Positions 17,325-26,581 of a stretch of DNA of 34,246 nt are shown piece after piece. Source of the stretch: an uncultured Clostridia bacterium (lineage in GTDB: Bacteria; Bacillota; Clostridia; Christensenellales; Borkfalkiaceae); contig CANQBW010000018.1 of the NCBI GenBank assembly GCA_947589565.1, forward strand, positions 1 to 34,246, written 5' to 3'. Numbering within the stretch: the first letter of the stretch is position 1; each line of letters begins with the position of its first letter. The position numbers were made by a program, and so were the translations under genes. The notes beneath the pieces were generated by a model. That model searched no databases and was not told where the DNA came from. It saw nothing but the letters and a program-made list of their open reading frames with translations.

Positions 17325-17767
17325 TGTTAATTCCGAAGAGAGTCAAGAGAAGAAAGCAGCACCGCGGCTCCTTGGACGGAGCGGCGCACAAGGGCAATAA
17401 GGTCGCCTACGGGCAGTACGGACTTGTCGCCGAAGAGGCGGGCTGGATCAAATCCAACCAGATCGAGGCGGCGCGTATCGCAATGACGAGATTCATCAAG
17501 CGCGGCGGCAAGGTGTGGATCGATATTTTCCCGCACAAGCCCATCACCCGTCACCCGGCGGAAGCCAGAATGGGTTCCGGAAAGGGCGCGGTCGAATTTT
17601 GGGTCGCGGTCGTCAAACCCGGACGGGTCATGTTCGAAATGGCGGACGTCCCCGAAGAGGTCGCACGCGAGGCAATGCGCCTTGCGGGTCACAAACTTCC
17701 CATCAAGTGCAAGTTTGTAAAGAGGGAAGAACTCGAAGAAATGACGGAAGGCGGTGAAGCGAAATGA
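17324..17767 (+). CDS. rplP: 50S ribosomal protein L16
   Basis: L16 helps position the A-site tRNA near the peptidyl transferase centre. The 147-residue product begins [15 protein letters not shown], and contains [22 protein letters not shown], then [22 protein letters not shown] and the C-terminal [21 protein letters not shown], all standard. Its ATG overlaps the rpsC stop, and its own stop overlaps the rpmC start (ATGA). This chain of overlaps through rpsC, rplP and rpmC suggests tight stoichiometric coupling. Confidence 0.98.
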   Translation: MLIPKRVKRRKQHRGSLDGAAHKGNKVAYGQYGLVAEEAGWIKSNQIEAARIAMTRFIKRGGKVWIDIFPHKPITRHPAEARMGSGKGAVEFWVAVVKPGRVMFEMADVPEEVAREAMRLAGHKLPIKCKFVKREELEEMTEGGEAK

Positions 17768-17958
17768 GAGCGATGGATGTGCATAAAATGACGGACGTCG
17801 AGCTTACGGGCAAGCTGAAGGAGCTTAAGAGCGAGCTTTTCAACCTTCGGTTCCGTCACGCGTCGGGACAGCTTGAAAATCCGCTGTCGATCAGAAATTG
17901 CAAGCGCGATATTGCTCGCGTCAACACGGAGATCCGTGCAAGAGAAATCAAGGCGTGA
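17764..17958 (+). CDS. rpmC: 50S ribosomal protein L29
   Basis: L29 is a small two-helix protein beside L23 at the tunnel exit. The 64-residue product has [25 protein letters not shown] and the helix [20 protein letters not shown], as expected. The start overlaps the rplP stop; an alternative ATG at 17773 would remove only three residues. Its position between rplP and rpsQ is the conserved order. Confidence 0.96.
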   Translation: MRAMDVHKMTDVELTGKLKELKSELFNLRFRHASGQLENPLSIRNCKRDIARVNTEIRAREIKA

Positions 17959-17969
17959 GGTGACGGAAA

Positions 17970-18227
17970 ATGGAAGAAAGAAATCTGAGAAAAGAAAGAG
18001 TGGGGATCGTCGTCTCCGACAAGATGGATAAGACCGTCGTCGTCGCAGTCACGGATAAGCGCAAGCACCCCGTGTACAAGAAGACGATCACGCGCACCAA
18101 GCGTTTCAAGGCGCACGACGAAGAGAATGCCTGCGGCGTCGGCGACACGGTCCGTATTGTGGAGACGAGAAAGCTCAGCAAGGACAAGAACTGGAGAGTC
18201 GCCGAGATCGTGGAGAAGGCGAAGTAA
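17970..18227 (+). CDS. rpsQ: 30S ribosomal protein S17
   Basis: S17 is an early 16S rRNA-binding protein. The 85-residue product carries [21 protein letters not shown], then [20 protein letters not shown] and [19 protein letters not shown], matching the family throughout. It lies 11 bases after rpmC, behind GAGGTGACGG. The C-terminus ends EIVEKAK, and rplN follows after GGAGGAAGAGG. Confidence 0.98.
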   Translation: MEERNLRKERVGIVVSDKMDKTVVVAVTDKRKHPVYKKTITRTKRFKAHDEENACGVGDTVRIVETRKLSKDKNWRVAEIVEKAK

Positions 18228-18242
18228 GGAGGAAGAGGAGTT

Positions 18243-18611
18243 ATGATACAACCTCAGACAAGGCTGAAGGCGGCGGACAATTCCGGCGCAAAAGAGCTGT
18301 TTTGCATCAGAGTGCTCGGCGGTTCCTTCCGCAGGAGCGGAAATATCGGAGACGTCATCGTGGCGTCCGTCAAGACCGCGACGCCCGGCGGCGCAGTCAA
18401 GAAGGGAGACGTCGTCAAGGCGGTCATCGTGCGCAGCGCGAAGGGCATTCGCCGTCCCGATGGAACGTATATCCGTTTCGACGACAATGCCGCCGTCATC
18501 ATCGACGCGCAGAAGCAGCCGAGGGGAACGCGTATCTTTGGGCCCATCGCGCGCGAACTTCGTGAAAAAGATTATATGAGGATCATTTCCCTCGCTCCGG
18601 AGGTGCTCTGA
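18243..18611 (+). CDS. rplN: 50S ribosomal protein L14
   Basis: L14 contacts the small subunit in the inter-subunit bridges and binds the RsfS silencing factor in many bacteria. The 122-residue product begins [20 protein letters not shown], and includes [23 protein letters not shown], then [21 protein letters not shown] and [20 protein letters not shown]. This is a full-length, typical protein. Its stop overlaps the rplX start by one base (TGATG). Confidence 0.98.
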   Translation: MIQPQTRLKAADNSGAKELFCIRVLGGSFRRSGNIGDVIVASVKTATPGGAVKKGDVVKAVIVRSAKGIRRPDGTYIRFDDNAAVIIDAQKQPRGTRIFGPIARELREKDYMRIISLAPEVL

Positions 18612-19033
18612 TGAACATCAAAGTCAACGATAACGTGCTCGTACTGACGGGCAAATATAAGGGAAAGCAGGGCAAGGTCCTTGCCACAAGTCCCAAAAAT
18701 GAGACGGTCGTCGTGGAGGGGGTCAACCTCGTCCACAAGCACCGCAAGGCGAGAAAGACCAACGAGACGAGCCGCATCGTCACCGAGGAAAGCCCCATCC
18801 ATGTCTCCAACGTGGAGATCGTCTGCGACAAGTGCGGGAAACCCACCCGCGTGGGACACATGGAAGTGGACGGCAAGAAGGTGCGCGTCTGCAAAAAGTG
18901 CAACGCCGTGCTCGATAAGGCGTATGTGAAGAAGAGCAAGTCGGCTCCCGTCGAAAAGGAGACCGAGGCTCCCAAGAAGCGCACGAGAAAGCGCAGCCAA
19001 AAGACCGAGGACAAGGAGACTACCGCCGAGTAA
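18611..19033 (+). CDS. rplX: 50S ribosomal protein L24, with extended basic tail
   Basis: L24 starts 50S assembly. The KOW domain is seen in VNDNVLVLTGKYKGKQGKVL, and HKHRKARKTNETSRIVTEESPIH follows. A CxxC pair (VCDKCGKPTRVG and VCKKCNAVLD) suggests a zinc ribbon as in many bacterial L24 proteins. At 140 residues it is about 35 longer than usual, because residues 106-140 form a lysine, glutamate and arginine-rich tail with KKRTRKRSQK. A 48-base gap with no recognised structure separates it from rplE. Confidence 0.97.
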   Translation: MNIKVNDNVLVLTGKYKGKQGKVLATSPKNETVVVEGVNLVHKHRKARKTNETSRIVTEESPIHVSNVEIVCDKCGKPTRVGHMEVDGKKVRVCKKCNAVLDKAYVKKSKSAPVEKETEAPKKRTRKRSQKTEDKETTAE

Positions 19034-19081
19034 ACGTCCGCTGTCACGGGCGAAATAAAGGACCGACGGGAAAGGAGAATT

Positions 19082-19687
<606 letters not shown>

Positions 19688-19697
19688 GGAGAAAGAC

Positions 19698-19883
19698 ATG
19701 GCAAAGAAGTCAATGATCAATAAACAGCAGAGAAAGCCGAAGTTTTCCACGAGAGCCTATACGCGCTGCTCGATTTGCGGAAGACCGCACGCGGTTTTGA
19801 GGAAGTACGGAATCTGCCGTATTTGCTTCAGGAACCTCGCCTATGAGGGGAAGATCCCCGGCGTGAAGAAAGCGAGCTGGTAA
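19698..19883 (+). CDS. rpsZ: 30S ribosomal protein S14, zinc type
   Basis: S14 belongs to the small-subunit head. The 61-residue form keeps both CxxC pairs, CSICGRPH and CRICFRN, so it is the zinc-binding (C+) type and not the longer zinc-independent paralogue. It ends [13 protein letters not shown], the family C-terminus. A GGAGAAAG site precedes it. No zinc-free copy appears in the window. Confidence 0.98.
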   Translation: MAKKSMINKQQRKPKFSTRAYTRCSICGRPHAVLRKYGICRICFRNLAYEGKIPGVKKASW

Positions 19884-19894
19884 GGAGGCGGAAT

Positions 19895-20284
19895 ATGACA
19901 GATCCCATCGCAGATATGCTGACAAGAATCAGAAACGCGCTCACCGTCCGCAAGGAGACGGTCGAGATCCCCGCTTCCAAGATGAAGAGGGAGATCGCCC
20001 GCATTCTTCTCGAGGAGGGCTATGTGAGCGGAGTCGAAGAGGTCGAGGACGGCGTGAACGGAAAGCTCGTGCTCACTCTCAAATATTCGAACGGACAATC
20101 GGTCATCGGCGGCTTGAAGAGAGTCTCCAAGCCGGGACTGAGAACGTACAGCGGCGCCGAGAAGATGCCCAAGGTGTTGGGCGGCTACGGCATCGCCATC
20201 GTAACGACGAATCAGGGAATCATGACGGATAAGCAGGCGAAGCGCCAGAATGTCGGCGGCGAAGTTCTCTGCTACGTCTGGTAA
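19895..20284 (+). CDS. rpsH: 30S ribosomal protein S8
   Basis: S8 is a central-domain 16S rRNA-binding protein and, in E. coli, the repressor of the spc operon. The 129-residue product begins [16 protein letters not shown]. The C-terminal part reads [33 protein letters not shown], with the conserved rRNA-binding STSQGIMTD region present as TTNQGIMTD. It lies 11 bases after rpsZ behind AAGGAGGCGG. The order S14-S8-L6 is the normal spc layout. Confidence 0.98.
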   Translation: MTDPIADMLTRIRNALTVRKETVEIPASKMKREIARILLEEGYVSGVEEVEDGVNGKLVLTLKYSNGQSVIGGLKRVSKPGLRTYSGAEKMPKVLGGYGIAIVTTNQGIMTDKQAKRQNVGGEVLCYVW

Positions 20285-20293
20285 GGAGGAAAT

Positions 20294-20839
20294 ATGTCTC
20301 GAATCGGTAAATTGAGCATTGCGATCCCCGCAGGCGTATCTCTCTCCTGCGAGAACAATGTTGTCACGGTCAAGGGACCCAAGGGCTCTCTTTCGCGCGA
20401 GGTCAAGGGCGTCGAGGCGAAGGTAGAGGACGGTCACATTCATATCCTTCCTTTGGATAATTCCGTGGAGACGGGAGCCTATCACGGACTCTACCGCGCA
20501 CTCATCGCGGGAATGGTCAAGGGGGTATCCGAAGGATATTCGAAGGCGCTCGAAGTCAAGGGCGTCGGCTGGAAGGCGGCGAAACAGGGCAACAAGCTCG
20601 TCTTGAACGTCGGGTTCTCCCACCCCGTGGAGTTCGTTGAGCCGCAGGGCATCAAGATCGAAGTTCCTTCGCCCACCGACATCACGGTGAACGGCGTCGA
20701 CAAGGAACTCGTCGGACAGGTCGCTGCTGACCTTCGCGCGATTCGCAAGCCGGAGCCCTATCACGGCTACGGGATCCGCTACAAGGACGAGCACGTCGAG
20801 CACAAGGAAGGTAAGACTTCTGGCAAGGGCAAGAAGTAA
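20294..20839 (+). CDS. rplF: 50S ribosomal protein L6
   Basis: L6 lies near the sarcin-ricin loop and the factor-binding site. The 181-residue product begins MSRIGKLSIAIPAGV and has VVTVKGPKGSLSREV. It has the duplicated beta-sheet fold marked by GYSKALEVKGVGWKAAKQG, and the C-terminal signature KPEPYHGYGIRYKDEHV followed by a basic tail. AAGGAGG precedes the ATG. rplR follows after 13 bases. Confidence 0.98.
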   Translation: MSRIGKLSIAIPAGVSLSCENNVVTVKGPKGSLSREVKGVEAKVEDGHIHILPLDNSVETGAYHGLYRALIAGMVKGVSEGYSKALEVKGVGWKAAKQGNKLVLNVGFSHPVEFVEPQGIKIEVPSPTDITVNGVDKELVGQVAADLRAIRKPEPYHGYGIRYKDEHVEHKEGKTSGKGKK

Positions 20840-20852
20840 AGGAGCGTGAAAG

Positions 20853-21221
20853 ATGATAACGAAACAGGATAAAAATGCGCTCAGACAGCGTCGTCATGCC
20901 CGTGTCCGGAAGCACGTTTCCGGGACGGCGGAGACCCCCCGTCTGAATGTTTACAGAAGCTTGAATCATATTTATGTCCAGATCATCGACGACGGGAAGG
21001 GAGTCACCCTTGCATCGGCGTCGACGCTGGAAAAGTCCGTGAAGGAACAGATCGCGGGCAAGAACAAGACGGAAGCTGCCAAGATCGTCGGCAAGACCGC
21101 CGGCGAGCGTGCGAAGGACAAGGGCATCGAGTCCGTGGTCTTCGACCGCGGGGGATACCTCTATACGGGCCGCGTGAAGGCAGTTGCAGACGGCGCAAGA
21201 GAAGCCGGATTGAAATTCTGA
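20853..21221 (+). CDS. rplR: 50S ribosomal protein L18
   Basis: L18 binds 5S rRNA together with L5. The 122-residue product has [22 protein letters not shown], then [21 protein letters not shown] and [22 protein letters not shown], which match the family closely. The ribosome binding site is AAGGAGCG. It is followed by rpsE after 15 bases. Confidence 0.98.
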   Translation: MITKQDKNALRQRRHARVRKHVSGTAETPRLNVYRSLNHIYVQIIDDGKGVTLASASTLEKSVKEQIAGKNKTEAAKIVGKTAGERAKDKGIESVVFDRGGYLYTGRVKAVADGAREAGLKF

Positions 21222-21236
21222 GTGGGGAGATAGATT

Positions 21237-21755
21237 ATGGCAAGAGAAAACAGACCTCAAAGGAAGCAAGAGCAGGATGACGGATTCATCAAGAAACTGA
21301 TCTGCGTCAACAGAGTTTCAAAGACGGTCAAAGGCGGAAGAAACATGCGCTTTGCGGCGCTCGTCGTCGTAGGCGACGGCAACGGCAAGGTCGGCTACGG
21401 CCAGGGCAAGGCAAAGGAAGTGCCCGAGGCGATCGAGAAGGCGACGCAGGCAGCCAAGAAGGGGCTCGTCCGCGTTGCGGTCGTCGATACCACCATTCCC
21501 CATGAAGTTCTGGGAAAATTCGGCCGCGGCGCCGTTCTGATGATGCCCGCGAGCGAAGGTACCGGCGTCATCGCAGGCGGTCCCGTCCGTGCCGTCATGG
21601 AAGCTGCGGGGATCAAGAACATCAGAACCAAGTCCCACGGAACGCAGAATCCCGTGAATTGCGTCAAGGCGACCGTAGAAGGCCTCAAGTCGCTCAAGAC
21701 CGTGGAGGAGGTCGCGTCTCTCCGCGGCAAGAGCGTCGAGGAGATCGTGGGCTGA
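21237..21755 (+). CDS. rpsE: 30S ribosomal protein S5
   Basis: S5 sits at the mRNA entry site and affects decoding accuracy; changes in it can give spectinomycin resistance. The 172-residue product has [38 protein letters not shown], then [21 protein letters not shown] and [21 protein letters not shown], all characteristic. A GGGGAG site lies upstream. rpmD follows directly behind GAGGAGG. Confidence 0.98.
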   Translation: MARENRPQRKQEQDDGFIKKLICVNRVSKTVKGGRNMRFAALVVVGDGNGKVGYGQGKAKEVPEAIEKATQAAKKGLVRVAVVDTTIPHEVLGKFGRGAVLMMPASEGTGVIAGGPVRAVMEAAGIKNIRTKSHGTQNPVNCVKATVEGLKSLKTVEEVASLRGKSVEEIVG

Positions 21756-21765
21756 GGAGGAATAT

Positions 21766-21939
21766 ATGATCAAAGTAACGCTTATCAAAAGCCCGATCGG
21801 CGAAGTGAAGCAGATCAAGGCGACCGTCGAGTCGCTGGGGCTCAAGAAGATCCGTTCCGAGAGGACTTTCGAGGACAGCCCCGCACTGCAGGGCAAGCTC
21901 AAGAAGGTCGCACACCTTGTCAAGGTGGAAAACGTATAA
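21766..21939 (+). CDS. rpmD: 50S ribosomal protein L30
   Basis: This is a 57-codon gene. It begins MIKVTLIKSPIGEVKQIKAT and continues VESLGLKKIRSERTFEDSPA, then LQGKLKKVAHLVKVENV, the compact bacterial L30 fold. It has a strong GAGGAGG ribosome binding site at 21754-21760 and lies 10 bases after rpsE. The segment between L30 and L15 is the conserved spc order, which supports the call. Confidence 0.97.
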   Translation: MIKVTLIKSPIGEVKQIKATVESLGLKKIRSERTFEDSPALQGKLKKVAHLVKVENV

Positions 21940-21948
21940 GGAGCAGAC

Positions 21949-22398
21949 ATGAGAATCGATAATTTATCCCCCGCAGAGGGGTCGAGAAAGCAAGCGAAGC
22001 GTCTGGGCAGAGGGATCGGCTCGGGGCTCGGCAAGACGAGCGGCAAGGGACACAAAGGTCAGTGGGCGCGTTCGGGCGGAGGTGTAAGGCCCGGATTCGA
22101 GGGCGGTCAGATGCCCATCGCCCGCAGACTTCCCAAGCGCGGATTCCACAATAAGTGGCGCAAGGAGTACGTCATCGTCAACATCGGGCAGCTCAACGAA
22201 CTTCCCGAGAACACGACGGTCGACCTCGGCTTTGTGATGGAGAACCGTCTCGCAAAGGACGTCAAGAACAACGCAGGTCTGAAAATTTTGGGCAAAGGGG
22301 AGCTGAAAGTCGCTCTGACTGTGAGAGCCCACAAATTTTCGGAGACCGCAAAGGCTGCCATCGAGCAGGCGGGCGGCAAATGCGAGATCTTGGAATAA
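21949..22398 (+). CDS. rplO: 50S ribosomal protein L15
   Basis: L15 is a late-assembly large-subunit protein with a long, glycine-rich N-terminal extension. The 149-residue product has [20 protein letters not shown], then [38 protein letters not shown], and a C-terminal domain ending [21 protein letters not shown] precedes it. The 41-base gap to secY contains only a minor CCGC/GCGG inverted repeat and the secY ribosome binding site AAGGAG. Confidence 0.98.
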   Translation: MRIDNLSPAEGSRKQAKRLGRGIGSGLGKTSGKGHKGQWARSGGGVRPGFEGGQMPIARRLPKRGFHNKWRKEYVIVNIGQLNELPENTTVDLGFVMENRLAKDVKNNAGLKILGKGELKVALTVRAHKFSETAKAAIEQAGGKCEILE

Positions 22399-22439
22399 GC
22401 CGCAAAGAAGCGGTTACTCACGCAAAAAAGGAGTAAAAA

Positions 22440-23759
22440 ATGATTGAGACATTGAAGAATGCCTTTCGGAACAAGGACATCCGGAAGAAAATCATCATCA
22501 CGTTGCTTCTTCTTCTGGTATTCCGCGTCGGCTGTTACATTCCGGTCCCGGGCATCATGAGCTCGGAATTTGCGAATGCGATCAGCGGGAACGACTTTCT
22601 GGGGCTGATGAGCAGCGTGACGGGCGGTGCGCTCGAAAGCGGCACGCTGTTCGCACTCGGTATAGGGCCGTATATCAACGCGTCGATCATCATCGAACTG
22701 TTGACCGTCGGCATTCCCGCGCTCGAAAGACTCTCCAAAGAGGGTGAAGAGGGCAGAAAAAAGATCACGAACATCACACGCGGCGTCACCATTCTGCTTG
22801 CCATCATTCAGTCGATCGGTATCATCGTCAACTTCGCAGGCGGATTCACGGCGGACGTCTCAACCGATTCCGTCATCAAATGGTCGCTCTTCTACCGTCA
22901 GAAATGGCTCGCGATCATCTATATGACGGTCATCTACACGGGCGGCGCCATGCTCGTCATGTGGCTCGGTGAGAGGATCACCGAATACGGCGTCGGCAAC
23001 GGTATCTCGCTCATCATCTTCATCGGTATCATTTCCACGGCGGGTATGTCGATCATCGGAAAGATCACGGAGATCACCTCCAACAACATGGGACCTCTGT
23101 TCGAGATCATCGGCTTCCTCGTCCTGTCCGTTCTCATCTTCTTCTGCATCGTCTATGTCGACCTTGCGGAGCGCAGGATCCACGTGCAGTATGCAAAGCA
23201 GGTGCGCGGGACCAAGATGTACGGCGGACAGAGCAGCGTCATCCCCATGAAGATCACGGGAAGCGGCGTCATGCCCCTCATCTTCGCGTTTGCGATTTTG
23301 TCCTTCCCGTCCATGATCATGAGCCTTGTCCCCGCTTGGAAGGACGCGCTCAATTGGTGGAGCCTGCACTTTGCTTCGGGTACCCCCTGGTACGTCGTTG
23401 CACTCGTCGTATTGATCTTCATCTTCTCGTTCTTCTACGCGCAGATGCAGTTCAATCCCGAGGACGTCAGCAAGTCCATTCAGCAGAACGGCGGCTTCAT
23501 CCAGGGCATCCGTCCCGGAAAGCCCACCGCGCTCTATCTCAAGAGGATCAACAACCGCATCACGCTCTTCGGGGCGATCTTCCTCTCGGTCGTGGCGTTT
23601 GTTCCCTCTCTGATTTTGAGTATCGTCACAAAAGACAGCACGCTTTTGAACGCATTCTCCACAACAGGGATCCTGATCGTCGTCTCGGTTGCTCTTGAAT
23701 TTGACAAGCAATTGCAGTCGCTGATCATGATGAAGAATTACAAAGGATTCTTGAAATAA
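22440..23759 (+). CDS. secY: Preprotein translocase subunit SecY
   Basis: SecY is the channel of the Sec translocon, exporting unfolded proteins and inserting membrane proteins. The 439-residue product has ten predicted transmembrane helices. Family landmarks are RVGCYIPVPGI in helix 1, ALGIGPYINASIIIELL in helix 2, GEEGRKKITN, VGNGISLIIFIGI in helix 5, and the cytoplasmic QVRGTKMYGGQSSVIPMKI and QQNGGFIQGIRPGKPT loops that contact SecA and the ribosome. It sits between rplO and adk as usual. The secreted C1 protease near the window end would be a client. Confidence 0.98.
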   Translation: MIETLKNAFRNKDIRKKIIITLLLLLVFRVGCYIPVPGIMSSEFANAISGNDFLGLMSSVTGGALESGTLFALGIGPYINASIIIELLTVGIPALERLSKEGEEGRKKITNITRGVTILLAIIQSIGIIVNFAGGFTADVSTDSVIKWSLFYRQKWLAIIYMTVIYTGGAMLVMWLGERITEYGVGNGISLIIFIGIISTAGMSIIGKITEITSNNMGPLFEIIGFLVLSVLIFFCIVYVDLAERRIHVQYAKQVRGTKMYGGQSSVIPMKITGSGVMPLIFAFAILSFPSMIMSLVPAWKDALNWWSLHFASGTPWYVVALVVLIFIFSFFYAQMQFNPEDVSKSIQQNGGFIQGIRPGKPTALYLKRINNRITLFGAIFLSVVAFVPSLILSIVTKDSTLLNAFSTTGILIVVSVALEFDKQLQSLIMMKNYKGFLK

Positions 23760-23776
23760 GCAATCGGAGGGCTGTC

Positions 23777-24406
23777 ATGAAGCTCATCATGTTGGGAGCG
23801 CCGGGTTCCGGAAAGGGGACGCAGGCGCAGAGGATCGCAAAAGATTACAAGATCGCGAACATCTCGACGGGCGACATCTTCCGCGACAACATCAAGCGGG
23901 AGACGCCCATCGGGCAGAAGGCAAAGTCCTATATCGACCGCGGCGAATTGGTCCCCGATGAGGTGACCTGCGCGATCGTCACAGACAGACTCTCGCAGGA
24001 GGATTGCAAAGGGGGATATCTGCTCGACGGATTTCCCCGCAATCTGAGACAGGCACAGAAGCTCGAAGCGTTCAGCGCACCCGACGCGGTTTTATATCTC
24101 GAGACGGAGGATTCCATTCTGCTCGAGAGGATCGGCGGGAGAAGGGTCTGCCGCAAGTGCATGGGAAGTTTCCACATCTCCTCGATCGGGGATACAACGG
24201 TCTGTCCCGTCTGCGGCGGGGAGCTCTATCGCCGCGATGACGACAATCCCGCAACTTTGAGTGCGCGGCTCGACGTTTATCACAGAGAGAGCGCTCCTCT
24301 TGCAGGGTACTACCGCGAGCGCGGGATCCTTCACACGATCAAGGGCAACGCCACGCAGGATGAGGTCTACGCCGCCATCAAGCGCGTTCTGGACAAATTG
24401 CAATGA
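23777..24406 (+). CDS. adk: Adenylate kinase, zinc-lid type
   Basis: It interconverts AMP and ATP with two ADP, balancing the adenylate pool. The 209-residue product has the P-loop GAPGSGKGTQ at residues 7-16, the AMP-binding NISTGDIFRDNI, and GYLLDGFPRN. The lid domain holds four cysteines in CRKCMGSFH and CPVCGG, the zinc-binding form found in many Gram-positive bacteria. The stop overlaps the map start (ATGA), so the two are translationally coupled, an arrangement common in Firmicutes. Confidence 0.98.
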   Translation: MKLIMLGAPGSGKGTQAQRIAKDYKIANISTGDIFRDNIKRETPIGQKAKSYIDRGELVPDEVTCAIVTDRLSQEDCKGGYLLDGFPRNLRQAQKLEAFSAPDAVLYLETEDSILLERIGGRRVCRKCMGSFHISSIGDTTVCPVCGGELYRRDDDNPATLSARLDVYHRESAPLAGYYRERGILHTIKGNATQDEVYAAIKRVLDKLQ

Positions 24407-25146
24407 TTTTCGTCAAGACGGAAGAGGAGATCGAAAAGATCAAAGTCTCCTGCGCGATCGTCCGCGACTGTTTAAGTTTTGTCGGCAGCCGCATCCGCGA
24501 GGGAATGACGACGAGGCAGGTCGACGAGCTCGTGTACGATTTCATCAAGAGCAGCGGGGCGGAACCGAGCTGCCTCGGCTACTGCGGGTATCCCGCATCC
24601 GCCTGCGTCTCCGTCAATGAGACGGTTGTCCACGGGATCCCCGGGGACAGGATCTTGCAGGAGGGAGACATCGTCAGCGTCGATCTGTGCGCCTACAAGG
24701 ACGGCTTTCACGGCGACGGTGCGAGAACATTCTGCATCGGAGAAGTGAGCGAGGAAAAGAAAAAGCTCGTGCGCGTCACCGAGGAATGCTTTTTCAAGGC
24801 GATCGGGAACCTCAAAGCGGGCACGCCGCTCTACGACATCGGCTATGCCGTGCAGCAACATGCGGAGGCAAACGGCTTTTCGGTCATCCGCTCCTACACG
24901 GGACACGGGATCGGACGGGAGATGCACGAGGACCCCTCGGTGCCCAACTTCGGAAAGAAGGGCACGGGCCCGAGACTGAGAGCGGGAACGGTGCTCTGTA
25001 TCGAGCCGATGATCGCACTCGGGACCTGGAAAGTGAGAGTGCTTCCCGACGGCTGGACGGCGGTCACGACGGACGGAAAAGCGGCGGCGCATTACGAGAA
25101 TACATTGGTGATCCGTGAGGACGGCGTAGAGCTGCTCACGCTCTAA
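24403..25146 (+). CDS. map: Type I methionine aminopeptidase
   Basis: It removes the initiator methionine from nascent proteins. The 247-residue product has the pita-bread fold metal ligands: two aspartates in VSVDLCAYKDGFHGDGART, a histidine in GHGIGREMHEDP, and two glutamates in LCIEPM and HYENTLVI. A conserved histidine occurs in TVVHGIPG. It overlaps adk by ATGA and precedes infA by 21 bases with a TTGGAGG site. This is the usual secY-adk-map-infA order. Confidence 0.98.
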   Translation: MIFVKTEEEIEKIKVSCAIVRDCLSFVGSRIREGMTTRQVDELVYDFIKSSGAEPSCLGYCGYPASACVSVNETVVHGIPGDRILQEGDIVSVDLCAYKDGFHGDGARTFCIGEVSEEKKKLVRVTEECFFKAIGNLKAGTPLYDIGYAVQQHAEANGFSVIRSYTGHGIGREMHEDPSVPNFGKKGTGPRLRAGTVLCIEPMIALGTWKVRVLPDGWTAVTTDGKAAAHYENTLVIREDGVELLTL

Positions 25147-25167
25147 TAGGAAGCAATTGGAGGTATC

Positions 25168-25389
25168 ATGTCGAAAGACGATGTAATCGAAGCGGAGGGA
25201 AGAGTCATCGAAGCTCTTCCGAACGCAACGTTCAAAGTGCAGCTTTCCAACGGACATGTCATCACGGCATACATTTCGGGAAAGCTGAGAATGAACTACA
25301 TTCGCATCATCGAAGGGGACGCGGTCAAGCTCGAAATGAGCCCGTACGATCTGACGAAGGGGCGGATCACATGGAGATCGAAAAATTAA
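25168..25389 (+). CDS. infA: Translation initiation factor IF-1
   Basis: IF-1 occupies the A site during initiation and helps IF-2 and IF-3. The 73-residue product is a single S1-like OB fold with [40 protein letters not shown] and [17 protein letters not shown], which match the family. It lies behind TTGGAGG. rpmJ follows after a 42-base gap with an AAGGAG site. Confidence 0.98.
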   Translation: MSKDDVIEAEGRVIEALPNATFKVQLSNGHVITAYISGKLRMNYIRIIEGDAVKLEMSPYDLTKGRITWRSKN

Positions 25390-25431
25390 CGTGTTTTTTC
25401 AGACACTGCGACGAAAAAAAAGGAGAAAGCT

Positions 25432-25548
25432 ATGAAAGTCAGACCTTCCGTAAAACCCATGTGCGACAAGTGCAAGGTGATCAAGAGAAACGGAAAAGTA
25501 ATGGTGATTTGTTCCAAAAATAAGAGCCATAAACAGAGACAGGGCTGA
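25432..25548 (+). CDS. rpmJ: 50S ribosomal protein L36, with a one-residue insertion in its zinc motif
   Basis: This is a 38-codon gene. It starts [20 protein letters not shown] and ends [18 protein letters not shown]. The zinc motif has Cys11, Cys14 and Cys27, but the histidine is at position 33, giving C-x5-H where most bacterial L36 proteins have C-x4-H and 37 residues. The AAGGAG ribosome binding site is 8 bases upstream. It lies in the conserved infA-rpmJ-rpsM order, but a promoter follows directly, so rpsM onward can be transcribed separately. Confidence 0.96.
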   Translation: MKVRPSVKPMCDKCKVIKRNGKVMVICSKNKSHKQRQG

Positions 25549-25555
25549 AAATCGC

Positions 25556-25584
25556 TTGACAGAAAGTATTCGGCATGTTAAAAT
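25556..25584 (+). promoter_or_regulatory. Extended -10 promoter for the alpha operon
   Basis: TTGACA (25556-25561), 17-base spacer, TAAAAT (25579-25584) preceded by TGT. Transcription should start near 25591, about 200 bases upstream of rpsM. Confidence 0.9.
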
Positions 25585-25590
25585 AAAAGT

Positions 25591-25789
25591 CACTGTTTTC
25601 AGATAAAACAGGAAAATTGATCCAAACAATGCAAAAAGGAGCTGAATTTCCGCACGAATGTGCGGAAAATTGGCTTGCTTTGTGCGTTTCAAACACAAAA
25701 ACAACAGGCGAGCGACGGAAATATTTTCCACTGTTTCCGCGGGAAACCGAAACGATAAATAAAACCGAAAAATAAAACGGAGGAATCAA
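25591..25789 (+). promoter_or_regulatory. Structured leader of rpsM (alpha operon)
   Basis: The leader has no ORF but three stem-loops: CTGTTTT/AAAACAG at 25593-25611 at the extreme 5' end, TTTCCGCAC/GTGCGGAAA around GAAT at 25647-25668, and GTTTCC/GGAAAC at 25733-25747. None is followed by a T-run. In E. coli, S4 represses the alpha operon by binding the leader before rpsM. The same logic here is inference. Confidence 0.6.
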
Positions 25790-26158
25790 ATGGCACGTAT
25801 TGCCGGTGTTGATCTGCCCAGAGAAAAGCGGGTAGAGATCGGACTCACCTACATTTACGGGATCGGACTGTCCACGTCGAAAAAGATTTTGGCGGAGACG
25901 GGGATCGACCCCAACGTCAGGGTGAAGGATTTGAATGAAACGGATGTTTCGAAGCTGAGAGAGTATATCGACCATCACTATGTCGTGGAAGGCGAATTGA
26001 GAGGTCAGGTCGCTTTGAACATCAAGAGGTTGATGGAGATCGGCTGCTATCGCGGCGTCCGTCACAGAAAGGGGCTTCCCGTCCGCGGGCAGAGCACCAA
26101 GCGCAACGCGCGTACGCGGAAAGGCCCGCGCCGCACGGTCGCGAACAAGAAGAAGTAA
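25790..26158 (+). CDS. rpsM: 30S ribosomal protein S13
   Basis: S13 is in the head of the small subunit and contacts P-site tRNA and L5. The 122-residue product begins [20 protein letters not shown], has [14 protein letters not shown], and the C-terminal [20 protein letters not shown] followed by a basic [17 protein letters not shown] tail. It is the first gene after the alpha-operon leader, with CGGAGG as ribosome binding site. Confidence 0.98.
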   Translation: MARIAGVDLPREKRVEIGLTYIYGIGLSTSKKILAETGIDPNVRVKDLNETDVSKLREYIDHHYVVEGELRGQVALNIKRLMEIGCYRGVRHRKGLPVRGQSTKRNARTRKGPRRTVANKKK

Positions 26159-26170
26159 GGGGGAAGAGAG

Positions 26171-26569
26171 ATGGCTGAAAAGAAAAAGACGGTCACGCGC
26201 ACAAAGCGCCGTGAACTCAAAAAAGTCGATAAAGGACAAGTCCACATCCAGTCCACCTTCAACAATACGCTGGTGACGTTTACGGATATGAGCGGAAACG
26301 CGATCTCCTGGTCGAGCGCAGGCTCTCTGGGCTTCAAGGGCTCGAGAAAGGGAACGCCGTTCGCCGCGCAGATGGCGACGGAGACGGCGGCTAAGGCTGC
26401 CAAGGAGCATGGGCTCCGTGCGGTCGAAGTCTATGTGAAGGGGCCCGGCGCGGGCAGAGAGTCCGCGATCCGCGCACTCTCCAACTGCGACCTGCAGGTC
26501 ACTTTGATTTCGGACGTGTCGCCCGTGGCGCACAACGGCTGCAGACCGCCCAAGCGCCGCAGAGTTTAA
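26171..26569 (+). CDS. rpsK: 30S ribosomal protein S11
   Basis: S11 lies on the platform near the mRNA exit and the Shine-Dalgarno helix. The 132-residue product has [55 protein letters not shown] and the C-terminal [20 protein letters not shown]. This is a typical full-length protein. It lies 12 bases after rpsM behind GGGGGAAG. Confidence 0.98.
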   Translation: MAEKKKTVTRTKRRELKKVDKGQVHIQSTFNNTLVTFTDMSGNAISWSSAGSLGFKGSRKGTPFAAQMATETAAKAAKEHGLRAVEVYVKGPGAGRESAIRALSNCDLQVTLISDVSPVAHNGCRPPKRRRV

Positions 26570-26581
26570 GAGGAGGACAGT

